Shown here: positions 1 to 6,976 of the stretch, piece by piece
How positions within the stretch are numbered: the stretch's first letter is position 1
How the letters are laid out: every line of letters starts with the position of its first letter
From: Bacillota bacterium
Lineage (GTDB): Bacteria; Bacillota; Clostridia; Christensenellales; SZUA-584
Assembly: GCA_023396555.1 (NCBI GenBank)
Contig: JAEWWC010000219.1
Span: 1-26,440, forward strand
Length of the DNA stretch: 26,440 nt
Direction: 5' to 3'
The notes under the pieces: generated by a model
Databases searched by the model: none
Told to the model about the DNA's origin: nothing
Seen by the model: the letters and a program-made list of their open reading frames with translations, nothing else
Position numbers and translations under genes: made by a program

Positions 1-115
1 GCAAAACTTTTCGGACGGTTTTGCCTTCGGCAGTTTCCCCTTTCCTACTAAACCTCTCGGGCACCCGATGCCTCAGTATAGTCTACTCTTGAAAACCGCG
101 CCTCAACTGTATTTA
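1..115 (-). promoter_or_regulatory. Lysine riboswitch (L box), 5' half, cut by window edge
   Basis: Read on the minus strand, this stretch contains the conserved blocks of the lysine riboswitch in order: GAGGCGCGGTTTTC (104-91), AAGAGTA (90-84), and an AAAGGGG...CTGCCGAAGGC block (about 43-23). I compared these from memory with the Bacillus subtilis lysC leader, which has GAGGTGCGAACTTCAAGAGTA and AAAGGGG...CGCCGAAGC in the same order and similar spacing. The 3' half of the aptamer, the expression platform and the regulated gene lie off the left edge. From the family, the target is expected to be a lysine biosynthesis or uptake gene (for example lysC, dapA, lysA or a lysine permease) switched off by lysine. 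A near-consensus promoter sits just upstream. Confidence 0.85.
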
Positions 116-129
116 ATTAATTATCGGTT

Positions 130-158
130 ATTATATCATCAGGGAGAAGTTACGTCAA
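130..158 (-). promoter_or_regulatory. Sigma-A-type promoter for the lysine riboswitch transcript
   Basis: On the minus strand the -35 element is TTGACG (158-153), followed by a 17-nt spacer and a perfect TATAAT -10 (135-130). Transcription would start near 122-124, about 10 nt before the first riboswitch block, which is the expected arrangement for a leader-controlled gene. Confidence 0.8.
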
Positions 159-161
159 CCA

Positions 162-209
162 AAAGAGACATTGTCGCCGTTTTCTAAAGAGACATTGTCG
201 CCGTTTTCT
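162..209. repeat. Two perfect tandem copies of a 24-bp repeat
   Basis: Copies at 162-185 and 186-209 are identical and directly adjacent. Each contains the odd-centred palindrome GACATTGTC and the block GCCGTTTTCT. The second copy runs into TTTCTAGAAA (205-214), a 10-bp palindrome, and then ACTGGCACATC. The block lies between two divergent promoters. Reiterated blocks of this kind resemble subterminal transposase-binding repeats of IS21-family ends, but no transposase gene is present, so a relic of an insertion sequence end is only an inference. A binding site for a regulator is the alternative. Confidence 0.8.
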
Positions 210-229
210 AGAAACTGGCACATCGTAAG

Positions 230-258
230 TTGAGATTTCTCACCCGTTGTTGTATAGT
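230..258 (+). promoter_or_regulatory. Promoter of the methyltransferase gene
   Basis: TTGAGA (230-235), a 17-nt spacer and TATAGT (253-258) fit a sigma-A promoter. The predicted start lies near 265, giving a leader of about 35 nt before the TTG start codon at 301. Confidence 0.6.
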
Positions 259-300
259 GTTATTCATATAAAAACGCGCATATGATTCAGGAGGATACAT

Positions 301-1029
301 TTGAACGCATATCGGTATCTGGCTCAGGCGTATAACAAACTCATGTCCGATGTGGATTACGATGCATGGGCTTCATATATTGATCTCTTGCTTGGTAAAA
401 AGGAGCTTCGTATATTCGAAGCATCCTGCGGTACCGGGAATATAAGTTCCCGTCTTTATGATTTGGGGCATAACATTATAGCTTCTGACATATCATCCGC
501 GATGCTGGATATCGCAATAAGAGATGCCCGTCAAAATGGCCGGGAAATCGTTTATGTTCAACAGGATATGCGTCAAATCACGGCAGGGAAAAAATTTGAT
601 GCGGTGCTCAGCGCCTGCGATGGTGCTAATTATGTTGACAAAGATGGACTGCGGGATTTTTTCAGTGCGGCATATCATATGCTGAAGCCCGGCGGCAAGC
701 TCCTCTTTGACGTGAGTTCATATCACAAACTTTCGTCAATGAACGATGAAGTTTACTACGACGATGGCGATGAAGCGACTTGTATTTGGCATAATCATTT
801 TGATTTCTCTTTGAACAAACTAACTATGGATGTTGTCCTTTTTATGCAAAGGGGAGAACTGTTCGAAAAATTAACCGAACAACATATACAGTATGCGCAT
901 GAAAAAGAAGATATTGAAAAAGTACTCATCAGTTCAGGATTCAGTCAAATAGATGTTTATGAGGCTTTTACAAAAAAACCTGTCAGTTCAAAAACAGCCA
1001 GATTGCAGTTTGTCTGCGGTAAAGATTGA
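301..1029 (+). CDS. Class I SAM-dependent methyltransferase
   Basis: A 242-residue protein with a Rossmann-type methyltransferase fold. Motif I is FEASCGTGN (residues 39-47), the acidic end of strand 2 is ASDIS (61-65), and the segment around CDGANYV (about 107-113) and LKPGGKLLFDV matches post-motif II/III of the Methyltransf_25/11 families. The start is a TTG directly downstream of a good AGGAGG site. The substrate is not evident; relatives of this type are usually annotated only as methyltransferases and may act on small molecules. It has its own promoter and sits just before the TPR gene, with a 50-nt gap containing another TATAAT hexamer (1056-1061). The methyltransferase assignment is firm, the function open. 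Confidence 0.88.
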   Translation: MNAYRYLAQAYNKLMSDVDYDAWASYIDLLLGKKELRIFEASCGTGNISSRLYDLGHNIIASDISSAMLDIAIRDARQNGREIVYVQQDMRQITAGKKFDAVLSACDGANYVDKDGLRDFFSAAYHMLKPGGKLLFDVSSYHKLSSMNDEVYYDDGDEATCIWHNHFDFSLNKLTMDVVLFMQRGELFEKLTEQHIQYAHEKEDIEKVLISSGFSQIDVYEAFTKKPVSSKTARLQFVCGKD

Positions 1030-1079
1030 ACATACTCTTTTCGTCCGGATTATGATATAATAGGATCGAAGGAGAAAAA

Positions 1080-2795
1080 ATGAAAAAGAAAAAAGAAAAC
1101 AAAATACTCAGCTTTATACAGCCCGCTGAGTTTTATATCCGCAAAGCCGAAAAACACGTTGACGCAGGTAATCTTCTCGAGGCTTTGCAGCTATACCGTC
1201 AGGTGCTGGGTATGGAGCCTGGCAACGTGGACTATCTGCTCAGTATTGCGCAGGTTTATTCAGAGATGGGTCTGTATGCGGAATCCAATGACGTGTTATT
1301 AAAAATAGCTAAATATGGGAACACACCTACCGAGTGTTTATTTGCTTTGGGCTGCAACTATATGGGCTTGAAGAATTATGAACTGGCCGATGAAGCATTT
1401 GAACAATACCTTGCAGTCGATCCGGAGGGAGAATACGCGGAAGATATCGATGAGCTTTTTGATATTATCGACGAAGAAGAATATGATGATGACGGGCTTC
1501 TTCATGACATTAACCATCGGCTGATATATGAAAAAGCATTTGAAGGAAAGCAATGTCTTGATAAAGGCGATTATAATAATGCCATCAAACACTTGGAGTC
1601 CGTTGTAGAAAAAGATCCGACCATTTATTCTGCGATGAACAACCTAGCTTTGTCTTACTTTTTTGACGGCCATAAGCATAAAGCTATCGAAATATCAAAA
1701 AAGGTCTTGAATGCGCAGCCCCAGAACCTCCATGCCTGCTGTAATCTGGCTCTGTTTTATTCAGATTTAAACGACCATGCCAGCGCTGCGTCCTGTCTGG
1801 AAAAGCTCAGCGGCATTGGCGATATACAGCCGGAAGACATGCATAAAATAGCCTTGACTTACTGCGAGCTTGGCTATCATGAAAAGGCCTATAAATGGTT
1901 TTTGAAAATTGTTGGGTATCAGCCATACGATATTCGCATACTGCATTTTTGCGGTTTGGCCGCTTACAACTGCGGCCAATACGCCGAAGCCCTTGGCTTT
2001 TTCGTCAAGATACTTAAAATTGATCCAAAGAACAGCTTGGCGATGTATTACAGTTCCAAAGCTCAGGATGCCAAAAAAAGCGGCTCCGCCAAGGAACTGG
2101 AATATGTTTATCAGGTGCAGTTCGATGAGATCAAACGTCGCATCAATTATCTGAACGAGTGTTTAAAGCAAAAGGATGGCAGTCTCGAATCAAAGTGGAG
2201 GAATGAACAGTATTTCCGTTCCATTATCTATTGGGGTCTACATTACGGCGACGAATACATCAAAAAAATCGTTCTCGAAATTATGAGTATGTTTACCGAC
2301 GCCGAAGTGGAGGAAGAATTTCGGGATTTCCTTTTGAAAAGCGCTGAAACAGACGAGATTAAGAACGATATTTTCATGTATTTAAAGCGCATGGGAGCCA
2401 GAGAGCCCTATGTGGCATATATAAAAGGCGCAATTGCCGAGGTGCGTGTGGGCACTGTTTCGGACGATATCAAGGATCTTCCCGCCCCATATGCAGAAGC
2501 GCTGAACATATTCATCAAGAGCGTTCGTACGCGGTATGACGATGACTTCATGACAACCGGTGTGGAACTCCTCGTTTCTATCGCGGGGGAACGAAACGAC
2601 GGCGGCACCTGGATTGCGCGGCCTGAAGCGCTGGCTGCTGCGCTTGAGTTGGGCGTAAGCGGACTGATGGATTATAAGCGTCCTCCCTTGAAGAAGGAAC
2701 TGGTCAAGACATATGGCATTTCCTTGATAACGCTAAACAAGTATTACCGGATCATTTTTGAGGATCCCGATATGGGTGGCCCGAATGTTAATTGA
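1080..2795 (+). CDS. Tetratricopeptide repeat (TPR) protein
   Basis: A 571-residue soluble protein with TPR helices in roughly residues 15-115 and 150-320. Diagnostic spacing is visible in segments such as AGNLLEALQLYRQVLGMEPGN (29-49), KGDYNNAIKHLESVVEKDP (162-180) and CGQYAEALGFFVKILKIDP (298-316). A very acidic linker (about 117-140, rich in D and E) separates the two TPR arrays. The C-terminal 220 residues are helical but match no family I recognise. There is no signal peptide, so it probably acts as a cytosolic scaffold. ATG start with a GAAGGAG site. Its 3' end overlaps the next gene, which encodes another helical-repeat protein, so the two are likely co-translated. The partner is unknown. 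Confidence 0.85.
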   Translation: MKKKKENKILSFIQPAEFYIRKAEKHVDAGNLLEALQLYRQVLGMEPGNVDYLLSIAQVYSEMGLYAESNDVLLKIAKYGNTPTECLFALGCNYMGLKNYELADEAFEQYLAVDPEGEYAEDIDELFDIIDEEEYDDDGLLHDINHRLIYEKAFEGKQCLDKGDYNNAIKHLESVVEKDPTIYSAMNNLALSYFFDGHKHKAIEISKKVLNAQPQNLHACCNLALFYSDLNDHASAASCLEKLSGIGDIQPEDMHKIALTYCELGYHEKAYKWFLKIVGYQPYDIRILHFCGLAAYNCGQYAEALGFFVKILKIDPKNSLAMYYSSKAQDAKKSGSAKELEYVYQVQFDEIKRRINYLNECLKQKDGSLESKWRNEQYFRSIIYWGLHYGDEYIKKIVLEIMSMFTDAEVEEEFRDFLLKSAETDEIKNDIFMYLKRMGAREPYVAYIKGAIAEVRVGTVSDDIKDLPAPYAEALNIFIKSVRTRYDDDFMTTGVELLVSIAGERNDGGTWIARPEALAAALELGVSGLMDYKRPPLKKELVKTYGISLITLNKYYRIIFEDPDMGGPNVN

Positions 2796-3615
2796 TTTTG
2801 AACAGCGGTTTTCAGAATATCTGGATACATTTATCCATGAGAATCATATTGACGAGGATTCTATGGAGGACATCGTTCCTGATCTTTATCTCGAATGGCT
2901 GGACACGCCGCAGAGCTGGCTTAACGGCGTTTCGCCCAATGAGCATTTTTCGTCTATGGGCGCCGTGACGCTTATTACTGCATTGGGACAGTATATGCTG
3001 TCGGACATCACGCTGCCTGGGCCTTTACTCAACAGAATTTCTGATAATAGGAAGGAAACCTACCCGTTGCTTGTGGCATTGCTCAAAAACTACACAGGCG
3101 AAAATGAGGATAAAATTAGAACGGTTGTGGTCCATCTCCTCGAAGAGATGGACATGGCTCACCCTTACGATTATTATATCGAGGCGATTTCACAGTCTGC
3201 AGAGCAAAGCGATTTTTCCGAGGCCTGCGCTGATGAGCTTCGGGATGCCGGGCCGGAATATCTTGAACCGGTGATTTGTGCCTTCGAACAGGCGCAGCAC
3301 CCCTACGCGACGGACTGCTTTCTCGACATTCTGACGGATATGCCCTATGATGAACGGACATATGGTTATGTCATCGAGCGTTTTCTGCTTAGTGACACGC
3401 AGAAAGCTTTTTATGCCAACTGTCTTGGCAAAATCGGAAATCCCAAAGCATTGCCGGCGCTCGAGGAAGCGCTACGTCAGGAAGACATGCGGTATTTCGA
3501 TTATATCGCCATTAGAAACGCGCTTGAGGAACTGGGCGGCGAAGTGGATATTGAGCGCGATTTTACAGGCGACAATGATTATGAATCACTCATTGATTTG
3601 GAGAGAAAGCATTGA
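2785..3615 (+). CDS. HEAT-repeat-like hypothetical protein
   Basis: About 276 residues, acidic and wholly helical. The C-terminal part reads as HEAT/PBS-lyase-type repeats, for example YANCLGKIGNPKALPALEEALRQ (split over two helices), and the middle alternates helix pairs without a catalytic motif. Three in-frame starts are possible: TTG 2758, GTG 2776 and ATG 2785. I chose the ATG, which overlaps the end of the TPR gene by 11 bp. The stop codon TGA shares its bases with the TTG start of the next gene (TTGA at 3612-3615). This suggests a scaffold working with the upstream TPR protein and the downstream HD hydrolase. No specific function can be named. Confidence 0.75.
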   Translation: MLIDFEQRFSEYLDTFIHENHIDEDSMEDIVPDLYLEWLDTPQSWLNGVSPNEHFSSMGAVTLITALGQYMLSDITLPGPLLNRISDNRKETYPLLVALLKNYTGENEDKIRTVVVHLLEEMDMAHPYDYYIEAISQSAEQSDFSEACADELRDAGPEYLEPVICAFEQAQHPYATDCFLDILTDMPYDERTYGYVIERFLLSDTQKAFYANCLGKIGNPKALPALEEALRQEDMRYFDYIAIRNALEELGGEVDIERDFTGDNDYESLIDLERKH

Positions 3616-4289
3616 CAGCAACATTTGAGGACATTATTAAAAGCGAAAAGATCAGCGAGCTGGTCAGCCAAGCCAACAAAGTGTTGGAAATGATCGGATA
3701 TACCGACCATGGCCCGCGGCATGTAGGCTATGTCAGCCGTATTGCAGGGGAAATATTGTACAAGCTGGGGAAACCAGAACGCCGCATCGAGCTGGCCAAG
3801 ATCGCGGGATGGGTGCATGACGTTGGCAATATGGTCAACCGTAAGCATCATGGCTTAAACGGTGCCGTACTGCTTTTCCCAATACTTTGTGATATGCAAA
3901 TGCCGGTGCCGGAAGCCTGTGAAATATGCGCGGCTGTGGGATCTCATGAGGAGGAGACCGGCGCTCCGATCAGCGATATTTCAGCCGCTTTGATCATTGC
4001 AGACAAAGTGGATGCGCATCGCGCACGAGTCCGGATGAAACAGTACTCACCAGCGGATATTCACGACCGGGTGAACTACGCGATTCAGTCCACCAGACTT
4101 TCGGTTGTGGACGGGAATATATGCATCGATTACGACATGAGCGAGAGCGCATCTCCAATGGAATTCCTCAGTATCTATATGACGAGGATGCAGATGTGCG
4201 AAAAGAGCGCCCGTTTTCTTGGCTGCAGCTTTACGCTGCGTATCAACGGTGTGAAACTAAATAGATGGGAAAGTGAAAATGGCATATAG
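3612..4289 (+). CDS. HD-domain metal-dependent phosphohydrolase
   Basis: A 225-residue HD-superfamily protein. The metal-binding signature is visible: His37 in DHGPRHVGY, the HD doublet at 69-70 in AGWVHDVGNM, further His at 79/80 and 112 (GSHEEE), and Asp131 in IIADKVDAHRAR. The family hydrolyses phosphoesters or nucleotides with divalent metals; the substrate is not predictable here. The start is TTG at 3612, part of a TTGA overlap with the preceding stop, preceded by GGAGAGAAAGC. The gene overlaps the next one by 11-17 bp. It lacks extra sensor domains, so it is not an HD-GYP protein. Confidence 0.85.
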   Translation: MTATFEDIIKSEKISELVSQANKVLEMIGYTDHGPRHVGYVSRIAGEILYKLGKPERRIELAKIAGWVHDVGNMVNRKHHGLNGAVLLFPILCDMQMPVPEACEICAAVGSHEEETGAPISDISAALIIADKVDAHRARVRMKQYSPADIHDRVNYAIQSTRLSVVDGNICIDYDMSESASPMEFLSIYMTRMQMCEKSARFLGCSFTLRINGVKLNRWESENGI

Positions 4290-5364
4290 ATGTTTTGCCT
4301 CCTGCGCATTTGGTCTGGAAGGCGTGACCTCGCGTGAACTGAAGGATTTAAGGGTTGCTGAAATTGATGCCCGGGATGCCCGGGTTTATTTTTTGGCCGA
4401 CGAGGCCGGGATTGCGCGTGCAAACCTTTGGCTGCGTACAGCAGACAGGGTTTATATTGAACTGAAAAGCTTTACCGCGGTGACGTTTGACGAGCTGTTC
4501 GAAGGTGTTCGTAGCATCAGCTGGGCGAATTACATCCCAAAAAACGCGGCTTTTATTGTTAATGCGGATTCAGTGGGAAGCCGCCTTTTCAGCGTATCGG
4601 ATATTCAGTCCATAGGGAAGAAGGCCGCTGCAGTCAGCCTGATGGCGGGTCACCGCGTGTCTTTGCTGCCGGAAACCGGAGAGAAATATGATATTCATAT
4701 CAAAATACTTCGCGACACCGTATCAGTATGCCTCAACACCAGCGGTCAGGGGTTGAACCGGCGTGGCTATCGCGTTGTCAATGTAGCTGCCCCGATACGG
4801 GAAACGCTGGCGGCAGGGCTGGTGCTGCTGTCGGGCTGGCGCGGGGGCGAATTTGTGGACCCATTATGCGGTTCGGGCACCATCGCCATAGAAGCCGCCA
4901 TGATCGGTCAGGGAATGGCACCGGGATTGAAACGCAGCTTTGATGCGGAGAACTGGAACGGTTTTGGACGGGCATGGCGCGACGAGCGTACCGCCGCCTC
5001 TGAAAAGCCGTCAGACAATTTGCCGCTGATATATGCGTCGGATATCGACCCTAAAGCGGTCGGCGCGGCAGACAGGAACGCGCACGCAGCCGGCGTGGAT
5101 ATTCGTATATTTAAAGCCGATGTAAAAAACTTCGCCCGAAAACAGTGCACTGTTTTGACCAACCCCCCATATGCAGAGCGTCTGGGGGAGAAAAAGGCCG
5201 TTCAGCAGCTTTATGGAGATATGGGCCGCGCTTTCGCCGCTGCCGATAAAAAATATATCATCACCGCCGATGAAGAATTTGAGCGTTTCTTTGGAAAACG
5301 CGCCACGCGCAAGCGCAAATTATATAACGGCAGTATACGCTGCACTTACTATCAATATTTCTGA
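4279..5364 (+). CDS. THUMP-domain 23S rRNA (guanine-N2)-methyltransferase, RlmL/YpsC type
   Basis: About 361 residues. An N-terminal ferredoxin-like plus THUMP region (about residues 1-155, starting CFASCAFGLEG) is followed by the UPF0020 methyltransferase domain. SAM motif I is DPLCGSGT (about 194-201) and the catalytic amino-methylating motif is NPPY (about 295-298) in TNPPYAERLG. In family terms this is COG0116, which methylates guanine N2 in 23S rRNA (position 2445 in E. coli RlmL). Unlike E. coli RlmKL it lacks the second, RlmK-type domain, as is normal for Firmicutes. The ATG at 4279 is preferred over a GTG at 4273; it overlaps the HD gene by 11 bp. It ends the operon. Confidence 0.9.
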   Translation: MAYRCFASCAFGLEGVTSRELKDLRVAEIDARDARVYFLADEAGIARANLWLRTADRVYIELKSFTAVTFDELFEGVRSISWANYIPKNAAFIVNADSVGSRLFSVSDIQSIGKKAAAVSLMAGHRVSLLPETGEKYDIHIKILRDTVSVCLNTSGQGLNRRGYRVVNVAAPIRETLAAGLVLLSGWRGGEFVDPLCGSGTIAIEAAMIGQGMAPGLKRSFDAENWNGFGRAWRDERTAASEKPSDNLPLIYASDIDPKAVGAADRNAHAAGVDIRIFKADVKNFARKQCTVLTNPPYAERLGEKKAVQQLYGDMGRAFAAADKKYIITADEEFERFFGKRATRKRKLYNGSIRCTYYQYF

Positions 5365-5367
5365 TGG

Positions 5368-5395
5368 TTGACTTGCTGAGGATTTATGGTATATT
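5368..5395 (+). promoter_or_regulatory. Promoter of tRNA-Arg
   Basis: TTGACT (5368-5373), a 16-nt spacer and TATATT (5390-5395), immediately after the stop of the RlmL-type gene and about 70 nt before the tRNA. This gives the tRNA its own transcription unit. Confidence 0.6.
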
Positions 5396-5464
5396 AGTTA
5401 ATGCTGTTGTACCGAGTCTTTCTCACAATATAAATTCGTAGAAAGCAGTCATATACATGAATTT

Positions 5465-5541
5465 GTACCCGTAGCTCAGCTGGATAGAGCGTTGGACTCC
5501 GACTCCAAAGGCCAGAGGTTCGAATCCTCCCGGGTACGCCA
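5465..5541 (+). tRNA. tRNA-Arg (anticodon CCG)
   Basis: A 77-nt cloverleaf. The acceptor stem is GTACCCG/CGGGTAC (7 perfect pairs), the D arm GCTC...GAGC, and the anticodon stem TTGGA/TCCAA with loop CTCCGAC, giving anticodon CCG, which reads the arginine codon CGG. The T arm has the canonical TTCGAAT loop. One T-stem pair (first A opposite last C) is mismatched. The discriminator is G and CCA is encoded (5539-5541). An intrinsic terminator follows directly. Confidence 0.95.
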
Positions 5542-5543
5542 CG

Positions 5544-5580
5544 AAAACCCCGATGAATACTGATAATTCGGGGTTTTTAT
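5544..5580 (+). terminator. Intrinsic terminator after tRNA-Arg
   Basis: AAAACCCCGA (5544-5553) pairs with TCGGGGTTTT (5568-5577) across a 14-nt loop, followed by a T-rich tract (TTTTTATTTTT). Confidence 0.85.
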
Positions 5581-5608
5581 TTTTCCGTCAAATCGTCATT
5601 TTTTGAAA

Positions 5609-5641
5609 TCGTGCCAATTTCGTGCCATTTGTGCGCCAATT
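5609..5641. repeat. Three imperfect 11-bp direct repeats downstream of the tRNA
   Basis: TCGTGCCAATT (5609-5619), TCGTGCCATTT (5620-5630) and GTGCGCCAATT (5631-5641) lie head to tail, 68 bp after the tRNA end. The period is exactly 11 bp, one helical turn, as for protein-binding sites on one DNA face. No integrase gene is near. They may be a relic of an integration site at the tRNA; this is inference. The remainder of 5585-5812 shows only AT-rich sequence and a weak TATCAT at about 5744-5749. Confidence 0.6.
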
Positions 5642-5812
5642 ATTCACCTTCGTTCACTCGCATACCCCCTCTAATTATTACATTTATATTTCCTGTTCGA
5701 CATAATATTTTAATAATATTGTTTCGCAAAGGGATAAATTATGGTATCATACTTTCTGTACAAGCTATTCGTTTTGCGCCTTTTTTAGATTATACAATAT
5801 ATGAGGTGAAAA

Positions 5813-6613
5813 ATGAGCCCATATGAAACGCCGCAAAAAAGCATAGAGATCAAAACTCCGCCTCGCGACTATCGTGGTGTTAATAAGAACAAAATATTCA
5901 TTATTATCGCATTGGCATGTTTCGTCATTGCCGCCTCAGCCATAGCCATCCATCTTCTTTCCAGTGATTCCGTCAATGCAGCCGCAATTCCCCCGGGCCA
6001 AACATCCTCTTCAGAAAGCTCAGGTATAAGCGAAAACGCTCTGGAAGATAAGTTAATAGTTGTCGACGCCGGTCACGGCGGATTTGATCCCGGAACGATT
6101 GGCGTAACCGGGTCCGAAGAAGACGGCATTAATTTAGAGGTTGCCGGTTACCTGAAAGAAAAACTGGAGTCATTTGGAGCTAAAGTGATAATGACGCGTT
6201 CCGATGAGAAGGCGATTGCCGATACCAAGGATGCGGACATGGCTAAGCGGCGTCAGATCATTACGGACAGCGGATCAGACATCGTGGTGAGCATCCATAT
6301 GAACTCTTTCTCTGACAGCAGCGTATCCGGACCTCTTGTCATTTTCATGGAGGGTTCTTCCAAAGGAGAGCAACTCGCAAAAAGTATACAGCAAAGCCTG
6401 TTGGAGATGCTTAAGCCGGTACAGGAGAACAATGCGCGATCAGGCGATTTGTACATACTGCGCAGCGGACAGCAGCCTTGCGTCATCGTAGAATGCGGGT
6501 ATTTAAGCAACGAGAAGGAAGAACAGCTTCTGATGCAGGATGACTATCAGAAAGAAATTGCTGATGCTATTTGCAGTGGCGTCATTCAATACTTCCTGTC
6601 AGACAAAGAATAA
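5813..6613 (+). CDS. N-acetylmuramoyl-L-alanine amidase, CwlD-like, membrane-anchored
   Basis: A 266-residue Amidase_3 enzyme that cleaves the bond between N-acetylmuramic acid and the peptide stem. A cytosolic tail is followed by one membrane segment (about residues 27-49) and an external catalytic domain from about residue 80. Zinc ligands and catalytic residues are visible: His88 in VVDAGHGGFDPG, Glu103 in EDGIN, His162 in VSIHMNS, and Glu227 in VIVECGYLSN. Size and layout resemble CwlD, the sporulation amidase needed for muramic-delta-lactam in cortex peptidoglycan, but there is no sporulation gene adjacent, so the symbol is withheld. The start is ATG after GAGGTGAAAA. Confidence 0.88.
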   Translation: MSPYETPQKSIEIKTPPRDYRGVNKNKIFIIIALACFVIAASAIAIHLLSSDSVNAAAIPPGQTSSSESSGISENALEDKLIVVDAGHGGFDPGTIGVTGSEEDGINLEVAGYLKEKLESFGAKVIMTRSDEKAIADTKDADMAKRRQIITDSGSDIVVSIHMNSFSDSSVSGPLVIFMEGSSKGEQLAKSIQQSLLEMLKPVQENNARSGDLYILRSGQQPCVIVECGYLSNEKEEQLLMQDDYQKEIADAICSGVIQYFLSDKE

Positions 6614-6632
6614 GCTGCCATGCAAAGAATGT

Positions 6633-6659
6633 TTGACTTTAACTTCTCAGTGGTATAAT
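6633..6659 (+). promoter_or_regulatory. Promoter before the small ACT-like gene
   Basis: TTGACT (6633-6638) and a perfect TATAAT (6654-6659) with an extended TGG just upstream of the -10. The spacer is short (15 nt), which the extended -10 could offset. Confidence 0.55.
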
Positions 6660-6691
6660 AATGCAGATAAAACACACTGGAGGTAGCTAGT

Positions 6692-6940
6692 ATGGATTGC
6701 TATATCATGGTTGTCAAAATAGGCGCTCGCCGCGAAGATTCACCCAAGGTCCAGGAGGTGCTGTCACGTTTTGGTTGTTCTATTAAGGTCAGACTTGGGT
6801 TACATGAAACTCACGAGGTGTGCTCCGATGAGGGGATTCTCATCCTACAGCTTAGCGGAGATACCAAAGAAATGTTTGATCTTGAACGTGCATTGAATGA
6901 AATGGATAGAGTATCAGCGAAAATGGTCGTTATGGACTGA
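6692..6940 (+). CDS. Small ACT-like protein, similar to TM1266-type regulators
   Basis: An 82-residue protein with a predicted beta-alpha-beta-beta-alpha-beta (ferredoxin/ACT) pattern. Strand 1 is YIMVVKIG, helix 1 PKVQEVLSRFG, then SIKVRLGLHE, GILILQLSG, a second helix DLERALNEM, and last strand AKMVVMD. The arrangement recalls the TM1266 family (annotated as putative iron-only hydrogenase system regulators), which has a similar opening, a glycine-rich RLG-like turn and the same length. No hydrogenase genes are nearby, so that role is not supported. It has a strong GGAGG site, its own promoter, and lies 36 nt before the lipoprotein amidase, probably in one transcript. Family assignment is tentative. 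Confidence 0.6.
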   Translation: MDCYIMVVKIGARREDSPKVQEVLSRFGCSIKVRLGLHETHEVCSDEGILILQLSGDTKEMFDLERALNEMDRVSAKMVVMD

Positions 6941-6976
6941 TCGGTTGTCAGTACGAATGCAGGAGGAACATGAGAT

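Noticed and set aside
162..209. CRISPR array
   Set aside because: The two 24-bp copies are directly adjacent with no spacers and there are no cas genes.
1030..1079. Full promoter before the TPR gene
   Set aside because: TATAAT at 1056-1061 is good, but no -35 element occurs at a workable distance, so only the hexamer is noted.
5611..5826. 71-codon open frame ahead of the CwlD-like amidase
   Set aside because: No convincing ribosome binding site, composition unlike the neighbours, and it spans the promoter region and overlaps the amidase start.
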